Assembly (NCBI GenBank): GCA_000719695.1
Contig: JOHN01000036.1
Coordinates: 39,205-103,204 of the forward strand
Direction of reading: 5' to 3'
Length of the DNA stretch: 64,000 bases
From: Streptomyces sp. NRRL F-6131
GTDB taxonomy: Bacteria; Actinomycetota; Actinomycetes; Streptomycetales; Streptomycetaceae
The notes under the pieces were generated by a model that searched no databases, had not been told where the DNA came from, and was given only the letters and a program-made list of their open reading frames with translations. A program made the position numbers and the translations under genes. This document shows, piece by piece, positions 8,199 to 16,084 of this stretch (positions are counted from its first letter, which is position 1; each line of letters starts with the position of its first letter).

Positions 8199-8999
8199 CT
8201 ACCGGCGGACCGCTCCGGCGCGGTGGTCCTCGACCAGCCTCGCCAGCTCCTCCGGGCGTTCGAGGTGGAGGTCGTGAGTGGTGCCCGGGACGCTCACCAG
8301 TGTGCTGTCGGGGCGGTCGCGGCGCATGCGGTCGAGCTGCTCGGCCCCGATGATGGTGGACCGGGCGAGGACGACCAGGGTGGGGCAGTCGATCCGGCCC
8401 CACTCGGGCCACCAGGAGCGGTGGGTGTTGTCGCCGAGCGCCTCGACCATGACGTCCGGGTCGAAGCGCGGGTGCCAGCCGTCGGCGCGTTCCTCGAGTC
8501 CCGCCGCCCAGCCCTCGCCGACCGGCCCGCCGCCCAGGAACTCCGCGGCGGCCGACGGCGAGGCGAACGGCGTGGGCCAGGAGGCGAACCACTCGCCGAT
8601 CCCGGCGACGGTCTCGGGGGTGGTGGCCTCCGGTCCCGCCTCGACCATCACCAGGGTCTCCACGAGTTCCGGGTGCGCGGCCGCGACCAGCATCGCGGCG
8701 TGCCCGCCGTACGACTGGCCGAGCAGGGTCACCGGCCCCAGCCCCAGCCGGTCGATCACGGCCACGACGTCGGCGGTGTAGGCGGCCCGGGACACGTCGG
8801 CGGGCCGGCGGGTGCTCGCGCCGTGGGCGCGCTGGTCGACGGCGATCACCCGGAACCGGGGAGCGAGGTGACGCGCGAGGGCGTCCCACTCCCCCGCGTG
8901 GCCGGCCAGGCCGTGCAGCAGGAGCAGCGGTGGACCGTCGCCGCCGCGGTCGTGGCAGACGAGGGTCACGTCGTCGCGGACCACGGTGTGTTCGATCAT
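8199..8999 (-). CDS. Alpha/beta-fold hydrolase
   Basis: A 266-residue hydrolase starting at ATG 8999. The oxyanion segment PPLLLLHGLAGH (about 22-33), nucleophile elbow GQSYGGH (Ser about 95), and a C-terminal VPGTTHDLHLERP with the catalytic His define an epoxide-hydrolase/esterase-like fold. Its ATG overlaps the stop of the preceding sigma-factor gene in an ATGA, so the two are translationally coupled. This makes the hydrolase the third gene of a DGPF/ECF42 operon, and probably part of that stress response. The substrate is unknown. Confidence 0.88.
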   Translation of the reverse strand: MIEHTVVRDDVTLVCHDRGGDGPPLLLLHGLAGHAGEWDALARHLAPRFRVIAVDQRAHGASTRRPADVSRAAYTADVVAVIDRLGLGPVTLLGQSYGGHAAMLVAAAHPELVETLVMVEAGPEATTPETVAGIGEWFASWPTPFASPSAAAEFLGGGPVGEGWAAGLEERADGWHPRFDPDVMVEALGDNTHRSWWPEWGRIDCPTLVVLARSTIIGAEQLDRMRRDRPDSTLVSVPGTTHDLHLERPEELARLVEDHRAGAVRR

Positions 9000-10276
9000 G
9001 CGTCGGTCTCCAGGCGGCGGGCGCGTTCGGTGAGGTGGCGGCGTTCGGGGGTGCTGGTGGCGTGGCGGGCGGCGTCGCGGTAGGCGGTGGGCGCGGTCGG
9101 GTCGCCGAGGAGTTCCAGCAGGTGGGCCCGGGTGGCGAGCAGCCGGTGGTGGCGGGCGAACCGCTTGTCCGCCGCGAGCGGGGCGAGGGCGGTCAGGCCG
9201 GCCGCCGGGCCGTCGACCATGGCGAGGGCCACGGCGCGGTTGAGGGTGACGAAGGGGTTCGCGCCGAAGCCTTCGAGCAGGTCGTAGAGGGCCAGGATCT
9301 GCGGCCAGTCGGTGGACGCCGCGTCGGGTGCCTCGTCGTGGACGGCGGCGATCGCGGCCTGGACCTGGTACGGACCGACCGGGCCGCGCGGCAGGGTGCG
9401 GCTGATCAGGGCCACGCCCTCCTCGACGAGCCGGGCGTTCCACCGCGACCGGTCCTGCTCGGCCAGCGGCACGAGTTCACCGGTCGGGCCCGTACGGGCG
9501 GGGCGGCGGGCGTCCGTGAGCAGCATCAGCGCGAGCAGCCCGGCCGTCTCGGCGTCGTCCGGGGCGAGCCGCAGGAGCAGGCGGGCCAGCCGGATCGCCT
9601 CGGTGGACAGCTCGGGCGCGGTGAGGTCGTCGCCGCCGCTCGTCGTGTAGCCCTCGTTGAAGATCAGGTAGAGGACCTGGCGGACCTCGGCGAGGCGCTC
9701 CGAGGGCTGTCGGGCGGGGAGCCCCGACGTCCGGACGGTCTGCTTCGCCCGGCTGATCCGCTGGGCCATCGTCGACTCGGGCACCAGGAACGCCGCCGCG
9801 ATCTGCGCCGTCGTCAGACCGCCGACGGCCCGCAGGGTGAGGGCGATCCGGCTGGGCGCGGACAGCTCCGGGTGGCAGCAGAGGAACAGCAGCTGCAGGG
9901 AGTCGTCCCGGTCGGCGTCGGCCGCCGCGTCCGGGGGCGGGCCGATCAGCGCCGACTGCGGGGTGGCGAGGGCGAGCGCGTCCTCGCGCCGCCGCCGGGC
10001 CGCCTCGCTGCGGACGGTGTCGACCAGTCGTCGGCCGGCGACCGTGACCAGCCAGCCGCGCGGGTTCTCCGGCACGCCCTCGGCCGGCCATTGGGTGGCG
10101 GCCGCCAGCAGCGCCTCCTGCACGGCGTCCTCGCAGGCGTCGAAGAGCCCCCGCCCGTACCGGCGCACCAACGCCCCGAGGGCCTGCGGCGCGAGGTCGC
10201 GCAGCAGGCCCTCCAGGCGGCCGGGCTCCGGCAGGCCCTCCGGACGGCCGGGCACCGGCGGTCGGCGGCCGCTCAC
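8996..10276 (-). CDS. ECF42-type RNA polymerase sigma factor
   Basis: A 426-residue sigma factor from GTG 10276, which overlaps the preceding stop in a GTGA. Region 2 (LRDLAPQALGALVRRYG to RRLVDTVRSEAARRRRE) and region 4 (RIALTLRAVGGLTTAQIAAAF, PESTMAQRISRAKQ) are followed by a C-terminal extension of about 200 helical residues (LRLAPDDAETAGLLALMLL, ALYDLLEGFGANPFVTLNRA). A long TPR-like tail and an adjacent DGPF (YCII-related) gene are the hallmarks of group ECF42. These factors have no anti-sigma partner; the tail is thought to be needed for activity. A promoter matching the ECF42 motif precedes the operon, implying autoregulation. Confidence 0.92.
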   Translation of the reverse strand: MSGRRPPVPGRPEGLPEPGRLEGLLRDLAPQALGALVRRYGRGLFDACEDAVQEALLAAATQWPAEGVPENPRGWLVTVAGRRLVDTVRSEAARRRREDALALATPQSALIGPPPDAAADADRDDSLQLLFLCCHPELSAPSRIALTLRAVGGLTTAQIAAAFLVPESTMAQRISRAKQTVRTSGLPARQPSERLAEVRQVLYLIFNEGYTTSGGDDLTAPELSTEAIRLARLLLRLAPDDAETAGLLALMLLTDARRPARTGPTGELVPLAEQDRSRWNARLVEEGVALISRTLPRGPVGPYQVQAAIAAVHDEAPDAASTDWPQILALYDLLEGFGANPFVTLNRAVALAMVDGPAAGLTALAPLAADKRFARHHRLLATRAHLLELLGDPTAPTAYRDAARHATSTPERRHLTERARRLETDA

Positions 10277-10647
10277 ACGTCCGCCGCGTCGGCGGACGGG
10301 GACTCGTGCAGGATCGGCCACAGCTCCACCGGCTCGACGTCGGCGAAGGGCATGTCGGCGGCGATCCGCTGGGCGCGCTCCAGGTCCTCGCAGTCCAGCA
10401 GGTAGAAGCTGGCCAGGTACTCCTTGGTCTCCAGGTACGGGCCGTCGGTGACCACCGGGAGGCCGTCCGCGCGCCGGACCAGCTGGGCGGCCGCGGCGTC
10501 GGCGAGGCCGTAGGCGCCGAGCAGCTCGCCGGTCTCGCGGTACTTGGCGTTGAACGCCTCCTGCCTGGCGATCGCCGCCGGCCACTCCTCGGCCGGGAAC
10601 GCGTCCCACTTGGCCTGGTTGCCGTAGATCATCGCGACGTACTTCAT
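10273..10647 (-). CDS. YCII-related DGPF protein
   Basis: A 124-residue protein beginning MKYVAMIYGNQAKWD, with the diagnostic DGPYLETKEYL segment (about 68-78) and a C-terminal ERAQRIAADMPFADVEPVELWP. DGPF proteins are small ferredoxin-like-fold proteins of unclear chemistry, typically encoded beside ECF42 sigma factors as their main targets. Its stop overlaps the GTG of the sigma gene. It is the first gene of the three-gene operon. Confidence 0.92.
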   Translation of the reverse strand: MKYVAMIYGNQAKWDAFPAEEWPAAIARQEAFNAKYRETGELLGAYGLADAAAAQLVRRADGLPVVTDGPYLETKEYLASFYLLDCEDLERAQRIAADMPFADVEPVELWPILHESPSADAADV

Positions 10648-10699
10648 CCCGGGTGTCCTCCCGTCCCGCGCGCCCCGTTCGGCGCGCTCTCACCCTTCG

Positions 10700-10726
10700 G
10701 TCGGAGCGGGGCGCGGGGCCTCGACA
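10700..10726 (-). promoter_or_regulatory. Candidate ECF42 promoter
   Basis: On the minus strand TGTCGA (10726-10721) is followed after 17 bases by CGAC (10703-10700), about 53 bp upstream of the DGPF start. This matches the TGTCGA / CG(A/T)C pattern I recall for ECF42 target promoters. It would make the operon self-activating. Between 10727 and 10827 I see nothing else beyond Gly/Pro-codon-like GC-rich sequence. Confidence 0.55.
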
Positions 10727-10827
10727 TCCACCGGCGGGAATTCTCCGGCATCTTTGCGCACGGCCCTCCGGACGGGCCGGGCACCGGCCCGGGGCCGGCC
10801 CTGGGCCGGGCCGGCCTCGGGCCGACC

Positions 10828-11721
10828 TCAGGCCGCCGACAGGCCGAGGCGCTCCAGGCGCTCCGGGTCCGCGAAGATCGCCATCTCGACGACCTTGCCG
10901 CCGCGCACGGTGAACGCCGCGAGCGAGACCGGCCGGCCGTCGACGAACGTGGCCACCGCCGGCTCGCCGTTGACCAGCACCATCCGCGACTCCCCGGCGA
11001 ACTGCGACCCGAACACGCTCGCCCCGGCCGCCACGTCGCGCGCGCCGCGCCGCAGGACGGCGGGCCGCAGCGCACCGCCGTCGGAGCGGGCCACCACGTC
11101 CGGGTCCAGCACGGTGAGCAGCGCGTCGAAGTCCCCGCCCCGGGCGGCCGTCAGGAAGGCCTGCACCACCTCGCGGCGCAGCGCCAGGTCGGCGTCGGGC
11201 GCGGGCGCGGCGCCCTGGACCCGGCGGCGGCCCCGGCTGGCGAGCTGGCGGGTGGAGGCGGACGTCCGGCCGAGGATCGGGGCGATCTCGTCGAACGGCA
11301 CCGAGAACATGTCGTGCAGCACGAACGCGAGCCGCTCCGCCGGCGCCAGCGTCCCCAGGACGATCATCAGCGCGATGCCGACCGAGTCGGCCGTGAGGAT
11401 CTCCTGCTCCGGGTCGATGGACCGGGCCCCGCCGATGATCGGATCGGGCAGCCGGGCGTCCTGGCCGTCCTGGGCCTCCAGGGGGTCCTCGCGCCGGGCG
11501 ACCCGCGAACGCAGCAGGTCGAGGCAGACCCGGCCGACCACGGTGGTCAGCCAGCCGCCCAGGTTGGCGACCTCGCTCACGTCCGACCGGCTCAGCTTGA
11601 ACCAGGCCTCCTGCACCGCGTCCTCGGCCTCGCTGAGCGAGCCCAGCATCCGGTAGGCGACCGCCCTGAGATGGGGCCGGTGCTCCTCGAAGCGCTCGGC
11701 CAGAAAGTCTTCTCCGTCCAC
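10828..11721 (-). CDS. ECF41-type RNA polymerase sigma factor (SigJ-like)
   Basis: A 297-residue sigma factor from GTG 11721. Sigma region 2 spans about 1-75 (RPHLRAVAYRMLGSLSEAED), region 4 about 110-165 (TLAPAERLAFVLHDMFSVPF, ASTRQLASRGRRRVQ), and a SnoaL-like (NTF2) C-terminal domain about 175-297. This fused regulator replaces an anti-sigma factor in group ECF41. The divergent neighbour encodes a carboxymuconolactone decarboxylase-type protein, the classical ECF41 partner. An exact-looking ECF41 promoter lies between the two. Confidence 0.93.
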   Translation of the reverse strand: MDGEDFLAERFEEHRPHLRAVAYRMLGSLSEAEDAVQEAWFKLSRSDVSEVANLGGWLTTVVGRVCLDLLRSRVARREDPLEAQDGQDARLPDPIIGGARSIDPEQEILTADSVGIALMIVLGTLAPAERLAFVLHDMFSVPFDEIAPILGRTSASTRQLASRGRRRVQGAAPAPDADLALRREVVQAFLTAARGGDFDALLTVLDPDVVARSDGGALRPAVLRRGARDVAAGASVFGSQFAGESRMVLVNGEPAVATFVDGRPVSLAAFTVRGGKVVEMAIFADPERLERLGLSAA

Positions 11722-11722
11722 C

Positions 11723-11749
11723 TGTCACATCCTCGCCTCGGGATCCGTC
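11723..11749 (+). promoter_or_regulatory. ECF41 promoter
   Basis: TGTCACA (11723-11729), a 16-base spacer and CGTC (11746-11749) reproduce the published ECF41 target motif as I know it, pointing at the decarboxylase-like gene at 11819. The -35 box abuts the sigma factor's own start. Confidence 0.75.
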
Positions 11750-11818
11750 AGTTCATTGACGGACGTTAACCGGTCCGCGTGACGCACACGCGGGCCGCTT
11801 GATCTGGAGGACCATCAG

Positions 11819-12289
11819 ATGACCACCCACGCCGCGCGCATGAAGAACCCCGCCATGGTCCTGCCGGACGCCATGAAGGGCATCCAGACCATCTACAAGG
11901 CCATGTACCAGGGCGGTGTGCCGCACCAGATCATGGAGCTGGTGCACCTGCGGGCCAGCCAGATCAACGGGTGCAGCGCCTGCGTCTTCGCGGGCGTCAC
12001 CAACGCCAAGAAGGCCGGCGAGACCGACGAGCGGCTGCACGCCGTCGCCGCCTGGCGGGAGGCGCCGTTCTTCAGCGAGGAGGAGCGGGCGGCGCTCGCA
12101 CTGACCGAGGAGGCGACCCGGATCGCCGACCGTTCGGGGCAGGCGGTGCCGGACGCCGTCTGGGACGCGGCCGCGGACCACTTCACGGAGGAGCAGCTCT
12201 CGGCGATCATCCTGATGATCGGCCTGACGAACTTCTTCAACCGGATCAACGCGACGATCCAGGAGCCCGCCGGCGCGACCTGGAGCTGA
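11819..12289 (+). CDS. Carboxymuconolactone decarboxylase/AhpD-family protein
   Basis: A 156-residue protein with a strong GGAGGA ribosome site. It contains ELVHLRASQINGCSACV, where the Cys-x-x-Cys pair and a following His-like position form the AhpD peroxidase signature, and a helical C-terminal part (LIGLTNFFNRINATIQEP). Family members are disulfide reductases/peroxidases or decarboxylases; the CxxC favours a redox role. It is expected to be the direct target of the divergent ECF41 sigma factor, acting in envelope or oxidative stress. The product of the reaction is unknown. Confidence 0.9.
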   Translation: MTTHAARMKNPAMVLPDAMKGIQTIYKAMYQGGVPHQIMELVHLRASQINGCSACVFAGVTNAKKAGETDERLHAVAAWREAPFFSEEERAALALTEEATRIADRSGQAVPDAVWDAAADHFTEEQLSAIILMIGLTNFFNRINATIQEPAGATWS

Positions 12290-12333
12290 TCCGTCCCGGC
12301 GCGCGACGGCCGGCCGCACGGGACGGGCCGGTC

Positions 12334-12446
12334 AGGACCATCCGCCCGGACCGGACGCCCGGAACCGCCCGCCCAGGACCATCCGCCCGGACCGGACGCC
12401 CGGAACCGCCCGCCCAGGACCGCCCGCCCGGACCGGACGCTCAGGA
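12334..12446. repeat. 41-bp tandem repeat, about 2.7 copies
   Basis: A unit starting AGGACCATCCGCCCGGACC repeats at 12334, 12375 and 12416 with a 41-base period; the third copy is partial and diverged. It fills the gap between two convergent genes and runs over the stop codon (12441) of the leftward one. Because 41 is not a multiple of three, copy-number change would alter the downstream, not the coding, sequence. Confidence 0.8.
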
Positions 12447-13430
12447 CTGGCGGCCGCGGGCCGAGCTCGGCGGCCGGCGCGGACCGCGACCGGACGGCGC
12501 GGGACCGCCGACCGGCCGCGGACGGGGCACCCGGCCGCCGCCGAGGGCGGCCTGGCGACGCTGGATCTCCCGCCAGATCCCCGGCGGGCACGGCCCCTGC
12601 GGGTGGTCGGAGAGGAAGCTCTCGTACGGCACCCGGCGCGGCGCGATCCCGATCTCGACCCAGGACGCCTTGCCCGTCCGGTCCCAGCCCTCGTTCTCCA
12701 TCCGGATGTAGTCGTCCCGGTGGTCCTTGTCCTTGCTGGTGATCTGCAGCACCTCCGCGTAACCGGCCCGGGTGCCCACCACCACGCAGTAGTGCCGCGC
12801 CGCCTCCGCCCGGTCCCGGAACGGCACCATGGCGACCCACACCTCCCCCGCCGAGGGGCGGGCGACGGTCGCGGTGCGCGAGGCCCGCGCGGAACCCGCC
12901 GCGCCGCGCGTACCGCCGTCGGCGCGCGACGCCCGGGGGCCGCGCGGCGGCCGCTCCCGCTCGGCCGGAGCACCGGCCCAGGCCCGGACGGCCAGCCGCC
13001 ACGCCCACGCGAGCGCCCCGACCGCCAGGCACTGCAGGGCGTAGCCGTTGGCCGAGGCCGGGTCCCGGCCCTCGAAGACCTTCGGGACGACGGATCCGCC
13101 GACCAGCTGGGCGACCAGCGACGAGACGGCGGTCAGCACGGCCGCCCGGGCCGGCACCACCCAGCGGGCGACCCGCCGGCCCCGGCCCGCCCGCCGATCG
13201 AGCAGCAGGGCGACGGCGTAGGCGATCCCGACCAGGATCGCCAGCTGCCCGGCCGTGGTGTGCCGGGGCGGGCGCTGCGCCGCCACCAGGGCGGGGATCA
13301 GCACCGGCAGGGCCAGCAGGTAGCCCAGCACCGCGCAGAGCGGCAGCATCAGGACGGCGCTCAGACAGCCCCCGCCGCCCGGCCGCCGTCGTCTCCGCGG
13401 AACCGCCGAACTCCCGTACCGGTCAGCCAT
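12441..13430 (-). CDS. Membrane protein with C-terminal PemK/MazF-like domain
   Basis: A 329-residue protein from ATG 13430. An Arg-rich N terminus is followed by four hydrophobic segments (about 20-150: LMLPLCAVLGYLLALPVLIP, LAILVGIAYAVALLLD, AAVLTAVSSLVAQLVGG and a shorter LQCLAVGALAWAWRLAV). The C-terminal domain (about 200-290) reads GEVWVAMVPFRD, HYCVVVGTRAGYAEVLQITS and DYIRMENEGWDRTGKASW, resembling the SH3-like PemK/MazF fold. A membrane-tethered PemK-like domain without a neighbouring antitoxin is unusual. The conserved MazF catalytic Arg/Thr are not obvious, so it may not be a nuclease. The Pro/Arg-rich tail abuts a 41-bp tandem repeat. Confidence 0.65.
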   Translation of the reverse strand: MADRYGSSAVPRRRRRPGGGGCLSAVLMLPLCAVLGYLLALPVLIPALVAAQRPPRHTTAGQLAILVGIAYAVALLLDRRAGRGRRVARWVVPARAAVLTAVSSLVAQLVGGSVVPKVFEGRDPASANGYALQCLAVGALAWAWRLAVRAWAGAPAERERPPRGPRASRADGGTRGAAGSARASRTATVARPSAGEVWVAMVPFRDRAEAARHYCVVVGTRAGYAEVLQITSKDKDHRDDYIRMENEGWDRTGKASWVEIGIAPRRVPYESFLSDHPQGPCPPGIWREIQRRQAALGGGRVPRPRPVGGPAPSGRGPRRPPSSARGRQS

Positions 13431-13514
13431 GTTCGCCACCCCCACCGCGGTCGTGCGTCCGGCGCAATGTATCGGAGATCCACCGGTCGCGGGGGTTGCG
13501 GCGATAATCCCGCC

Positions 13515-15074
13515 ATGAGCCGCCCCCGAACGACCCCCGGCCCCTCGCCGAGCGCCCCCAGGAACGCTCCCGACACCTCCCGGAGCGCCCCCGGCGGCGC
13601 CCGTGACACCGCGCCGTGGACCGCGTTCGGCGGCGATCTGCACCTCGACCTCACCGGACGCCGGGCCGCCGGGGCCGGCCTCCGTGCCGCCCTGGAGGAC
13701 GCGCTGCGCGAGGCCGTCCAGGACGGGCGGCTGGCCCCCGGCACCCGGCTGCCGTCCTCCCGGGCGCTCGGCGAGGACCTCGGCATCGCCCGCAACACGG
13801 TCGTCGAGGCGTACGGGCAACTGACCGCCGAGGGCTGGCTCAGCTCGCGGCAGGGCTCCGGCACCACGGTCGCCGAACGCGCCGCGCCCCGGCCCGCCGA
13901 CCGGGCCGTCACCGACCGGGCCGTCAGCGTCCGGGCCGGCCGCCGCCCCACCGGGCGGTACGACCTGCTCGCCGGGCGGCCCGACCTCTCGCTCTTCCCG
14001 CGCAGCGCCTGGCTGGCGAGCGCCCGCCGGGCCCTGGCGGTGGCCCCGCACGAGGCCTTCGACTACGGCTCGCCGCTCGGGCGGATCGAGCTGCGGCGGG
14101 CGCTCAGCGACTACCTGGCCCGGGTCCGGGGCGTGCGCACCGACCCGGAGCGGCTGCTGGTGTGCGCCGGCTTCGGCCAGGGGCTGGGTCTGCTGGCCGC
14201 CGCGCTGCGCGAGCGCGGGGCGGGCCGGGTGGCCGTCGAGTCCTCCGGACTGCCGCCGCAGCACGAGGTCCTCCGGGCGGCCGGGCAGACGCTCGTCCCG
14301 CTGCCGGTGGACGGTGCCGGGGCCCGCACCGATCTGCTGGCCGGACTCTCCTCCGCCGAGGGCGGTCCGGACCGCCTCGGGGCCGTCCTGCTCACCCCCG
14401 CCCACCAGTTCCCGACCGGCGCCGTACTGGCCGCCGACCGCCGGGCCGCCGCCGTCCGCTGGGCCCGCGAGCACGACGGGTACGTGATCGAGGACGACTA
14501 CGACGGCGAGTTCCGCTACGACCGGCAGCCGCTCGGCGCGATGCAGGCGCTCGACCCGGACCGCGTCGTCTACGGCGGCACCGCCGCCAAGAGCCTGGCC
14601 CCCGGCCTGCGGCTGGCCTGGCTGGCGCTGCCCGACGAGCTGGTCGAACCGGTCGCCCGGCTCAAGGGGCTGGCCGACACCATGTCCCCGGTGATCGACC
14701 AGCTCACCTTCGCCGAACTGATCACCTCGGGCCGTTACGACCGGCACGTGCGGCGCTGCCGGCTGCACTACCGGCGCCGGCGGGACCTCCTGGTCGCGGC
14801 GCTCGCCGAGCGGGCCCCGCACGTCCGGGTCACCGGTGTCGCCGCCGGGCTGCACGCCGTCCTGCAACTGCCGCCCGGCTCCCGCCCGGAGGCGGAGCTG
14901 GTGGAGCGGGCCGCGGCCGCCGGACTGGTCCTCACCGGTCTCGGCTGGTACCGCGCCGATCCGCCGCCCGCGCCGCCCGGGCCGCCGGCCCTGGTGGTCG
15001 GCTACGCCACGCCGTCCGACCGCGCCTTCCCGGCGGCCCTGGACGCCCTCTGCGCGGTCCTCCGCGAGGGCTGA
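13515..15074 (+). CDS. MocR-type (GntR/aminotransferase) regulator
   Basis: A 519-residue PdxR/MocR protein. The GntR winged helix is at about 48-120 (LREAVQDGRLAPGTRLPSSR, IARNTVVEAYGQLTAEGWL), and the fold-type I aminotransferase domain at about 150-515. The PLP-binding Lys lies in GGTAAKSLAPGLRLAWLALP, and the YVIEDDYDGEFRYDRQ segment is typical. Such proteins use PLP as an effector and usually regulate pyridoxal synthesis or amino-acid and amine metabolism. No pdxST genes are adjacent, so the target is unclear. A -10-like GATAAT at 13502-13507 sits shortly before the start. Confidence 0.93.
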   Translation: MSRPRTTPGPSPSAPRNAPDTSRSAPGGARDTAPWTAFGGDLHLDLTGRRAAGAGLRAALEDALREAVQDGRLAPGTRLPSSRALGEDLGIARNTVVEAYGQLTAEGWLSSRQGSGTTVAERAAPRPADRAVTDRAVSVRAGRRPTGRYDLLAGRPDLSLFPRSAWLASARRALAVAPHEAFDYGSPLGRIELRRALSDYLARVRGVRTDPERLLVCAGFGQGLGLLAAALRERGAGRVAVESSGLPPQHEVLRAAGQTLVPLPVDGAGARTDLLAGLSSAEGGPDRLGAVLLTPAHQFPTGAVLAADRRAAAVRWAREHDGYVIEDDYDGEFRYDRQPLGAMQALDPDRVVYGGTAAKSLAPGLRLAWLALPDELVEPVARLKGLADTMSPVIDQLTFAELITSGRYDRHVRRCRLHYRRRRDLLVAALAERAPHVRVTGVAAGLHAVLQLPPGSRPEAELVERAAAAGLVLTGLGWYRADPPPAPPGPPALVVGYATPSDRAFPAALDALCAVLREG

Positions 15075-15092
15075 ACCGGCCGGGCCTTCGGG

Positions 15093-15290
15093 CTACTTGT
15101 TGCGGTTGCCCAGCTCGAAGAGGAGCAGGATGAAGCCGGCGAAGGCGTGGGTGGCGACGGTGTAGATCACCAGGCGGACGCCGATCCGGCGGTTGGCCTG
15201 CTTGCCCGCGTCGATGGTCTTGGCCTGCTTGGCGCGCGCCGGAGCGGCGGCGGGAACGGCAGCGTCCGCAGTGGTGGTGGGATCAGCCAT
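15093..15290 (-). CDS. Small single-pass membrane protein (DUF6126-like)
   Basis: A 65-residue protein with a good GGAGGA site upstream of ATG 15290. Ala/Pro-rich residues 1-20 precede a basic stretch (AKTIDAGKQANRRIGVR) and one membrane helix (LVIYTVATHAFAGFILLLFE). Similar short proteins are commonly found beside XRE/cupin regulators in streptomycetes, as here (46 bp downstream of that gene), suggesting a two-gene operon. Function is unknown. Confidence 0.75.
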   Translation of the reverse strand: MADPTTTADAAVPAAAPARAKQAKTIDAGKQANRRIGVRLVIYTVATHAFAGFILLLFELGNRNK

Positions 15291-15336
15291 GGGAGATCTC
15301 CTCCGGAGTTCCTGACGTCGGTCAGTGGTGCTCGGG

Positions 15337-16014
15337 TCAGTGGTACGGGGTGGCGGGGCCGCCGCCGAGGCAGAGTTCGCCACCGGGGCTCTGCAGCAGG
15401 GTGTGCATGAAGAGCAGCTCGACCCCGGTCGAGGAGTCGGCGGCGATGCAGTGTGGGGTGAGCGAGTCGAAGTGGGCGGAGTCGCCCTCGTCGAGCAGGT
15501 GCACGCGCTCGCCGAGGGTCAGCTTGAGCCGGCCCTGGAGGACGTACAGCCACTCCTCGCCCGGGTGGACGCGGACCACCGCGTCCTGCACGCCCGGGGG
15601 GACGTGCACCCGCAGCGCCTGCATCGCCCGGCCCGGCGCGCCGGCCCGCCGGTAGCCCCAGCCGCCGGCCCGGCCGGGCTCGATCGCGCCGCCGCGCACC
15701 ACCGGGTCGGGCTCGGTGAAGGCCTCGCCGAGCAGACCGGAGACGGAGGTGCCGTACGCGCGGGCGAGACCGAGCAGCACGGGCAACGAGGGCTGACGGC
15801 GCCCGGTCTCCAGCCGGGACAAGTAGGCTGGGGAGAGACCGACCCGGGCGGCGGCGACCTCCAGGGTCAGGCGGCTGCTGAGCCGGTGCTCGCGCAGCCG
15901 CGCGGCGAGGCCGGCCACCTCCTGCGTCTCGTGGTCGTCGGCCGGAACACCGGGGACGGCTGGAACGACGGGGGCGCCGGGAGCGGCGGGCGGACCGGCT
16001 GGGCTGGTGGTCAT
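15337..16014 (-). CDS. XRE-family regulator with cupin domain
   Basis: About 225 residues from ATG 16014 (GTG at 16029 is an in-frame alternative). A helix-turn-helix (about 35-95: LTLEVAAARVGLSPAYLSRL, RRQPSLPVLLGLARAYG) is followed by a cupin_2 domain (about 135-220: VRVHPGEEWLYVLQGRLKLT, LDEGDSAHFDSLTPH). This is the SutR/PuuR-type architecture, which senses a small ligand in the cupin barrel. A 15-bp palindrome upstream (16055-16069) and a dyad over the start are candidate auto-operators. It precedes the small membrane protein in a likely operon. Confidence 0.88.
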   Translation of the reverse strand: MTTSPAGPPAAPGAPVVPAVPGVPADDHETQEVAGLAARLREHRLSSRLTLEVAAARVGLSPAYLSRLETGRRQPSLPVLLGLARAYGTSVSGLLGEAFTEPDPVVRGGAIEPGRAGGWGYRRAGAPGRAMQALRVHVPPGVQDAVVRVHPGEEWLYVLQGRLKLTLGERVHLLDEGDSAHFDSLTPHCIAADSSTGVELLFMHTLLQSPGGELCLGGGPATPYH

Positions 16015-16021
16015 GTGACCA
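16008..16021. promoter_or_regulatory. Dyad over the XRE gene start, TGGTCA-TG-TGACCA
   Basis: A 6-bp inverted repeat with a 2-base centre covers the ATG of the XRE/cupin gene. It could be a second auto-operator or coincidence. Confidence 0.3.
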
Positions 16022-16054
16022 GTGGACACCTCACGTGCCGCTCGGGCAATTTTT

Positions 16055-16069
16055 TTGCCTCAGAGGCAA
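16055..16069. promoter_or_regulatory. 15-bp palindrome TTGCCTCAGAGGCAA
   Basis: A perfect 7-bp inverted repeat around one base, next to a run of seven T (16050-16056 region), in the 70-bp gap between the pyruvate oxidase stop and the XRE/cupin start. Size and place fit an XRE operator. It is not a terminator for the leftward pyruvate oxidase, because the following bases on that strand are A, not T. Confidence 0.45.
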
Positions 16070-16084
16070 GAGCGCACTGGCGCC

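Noticed and set aside
16046..16069. Intrinsic terminator for the pyruvate oxidase gene
   Set aside because: The T-run precedes the hairpin on the strand needed; on the transcribed strand it would be A, so it does not fit termination.
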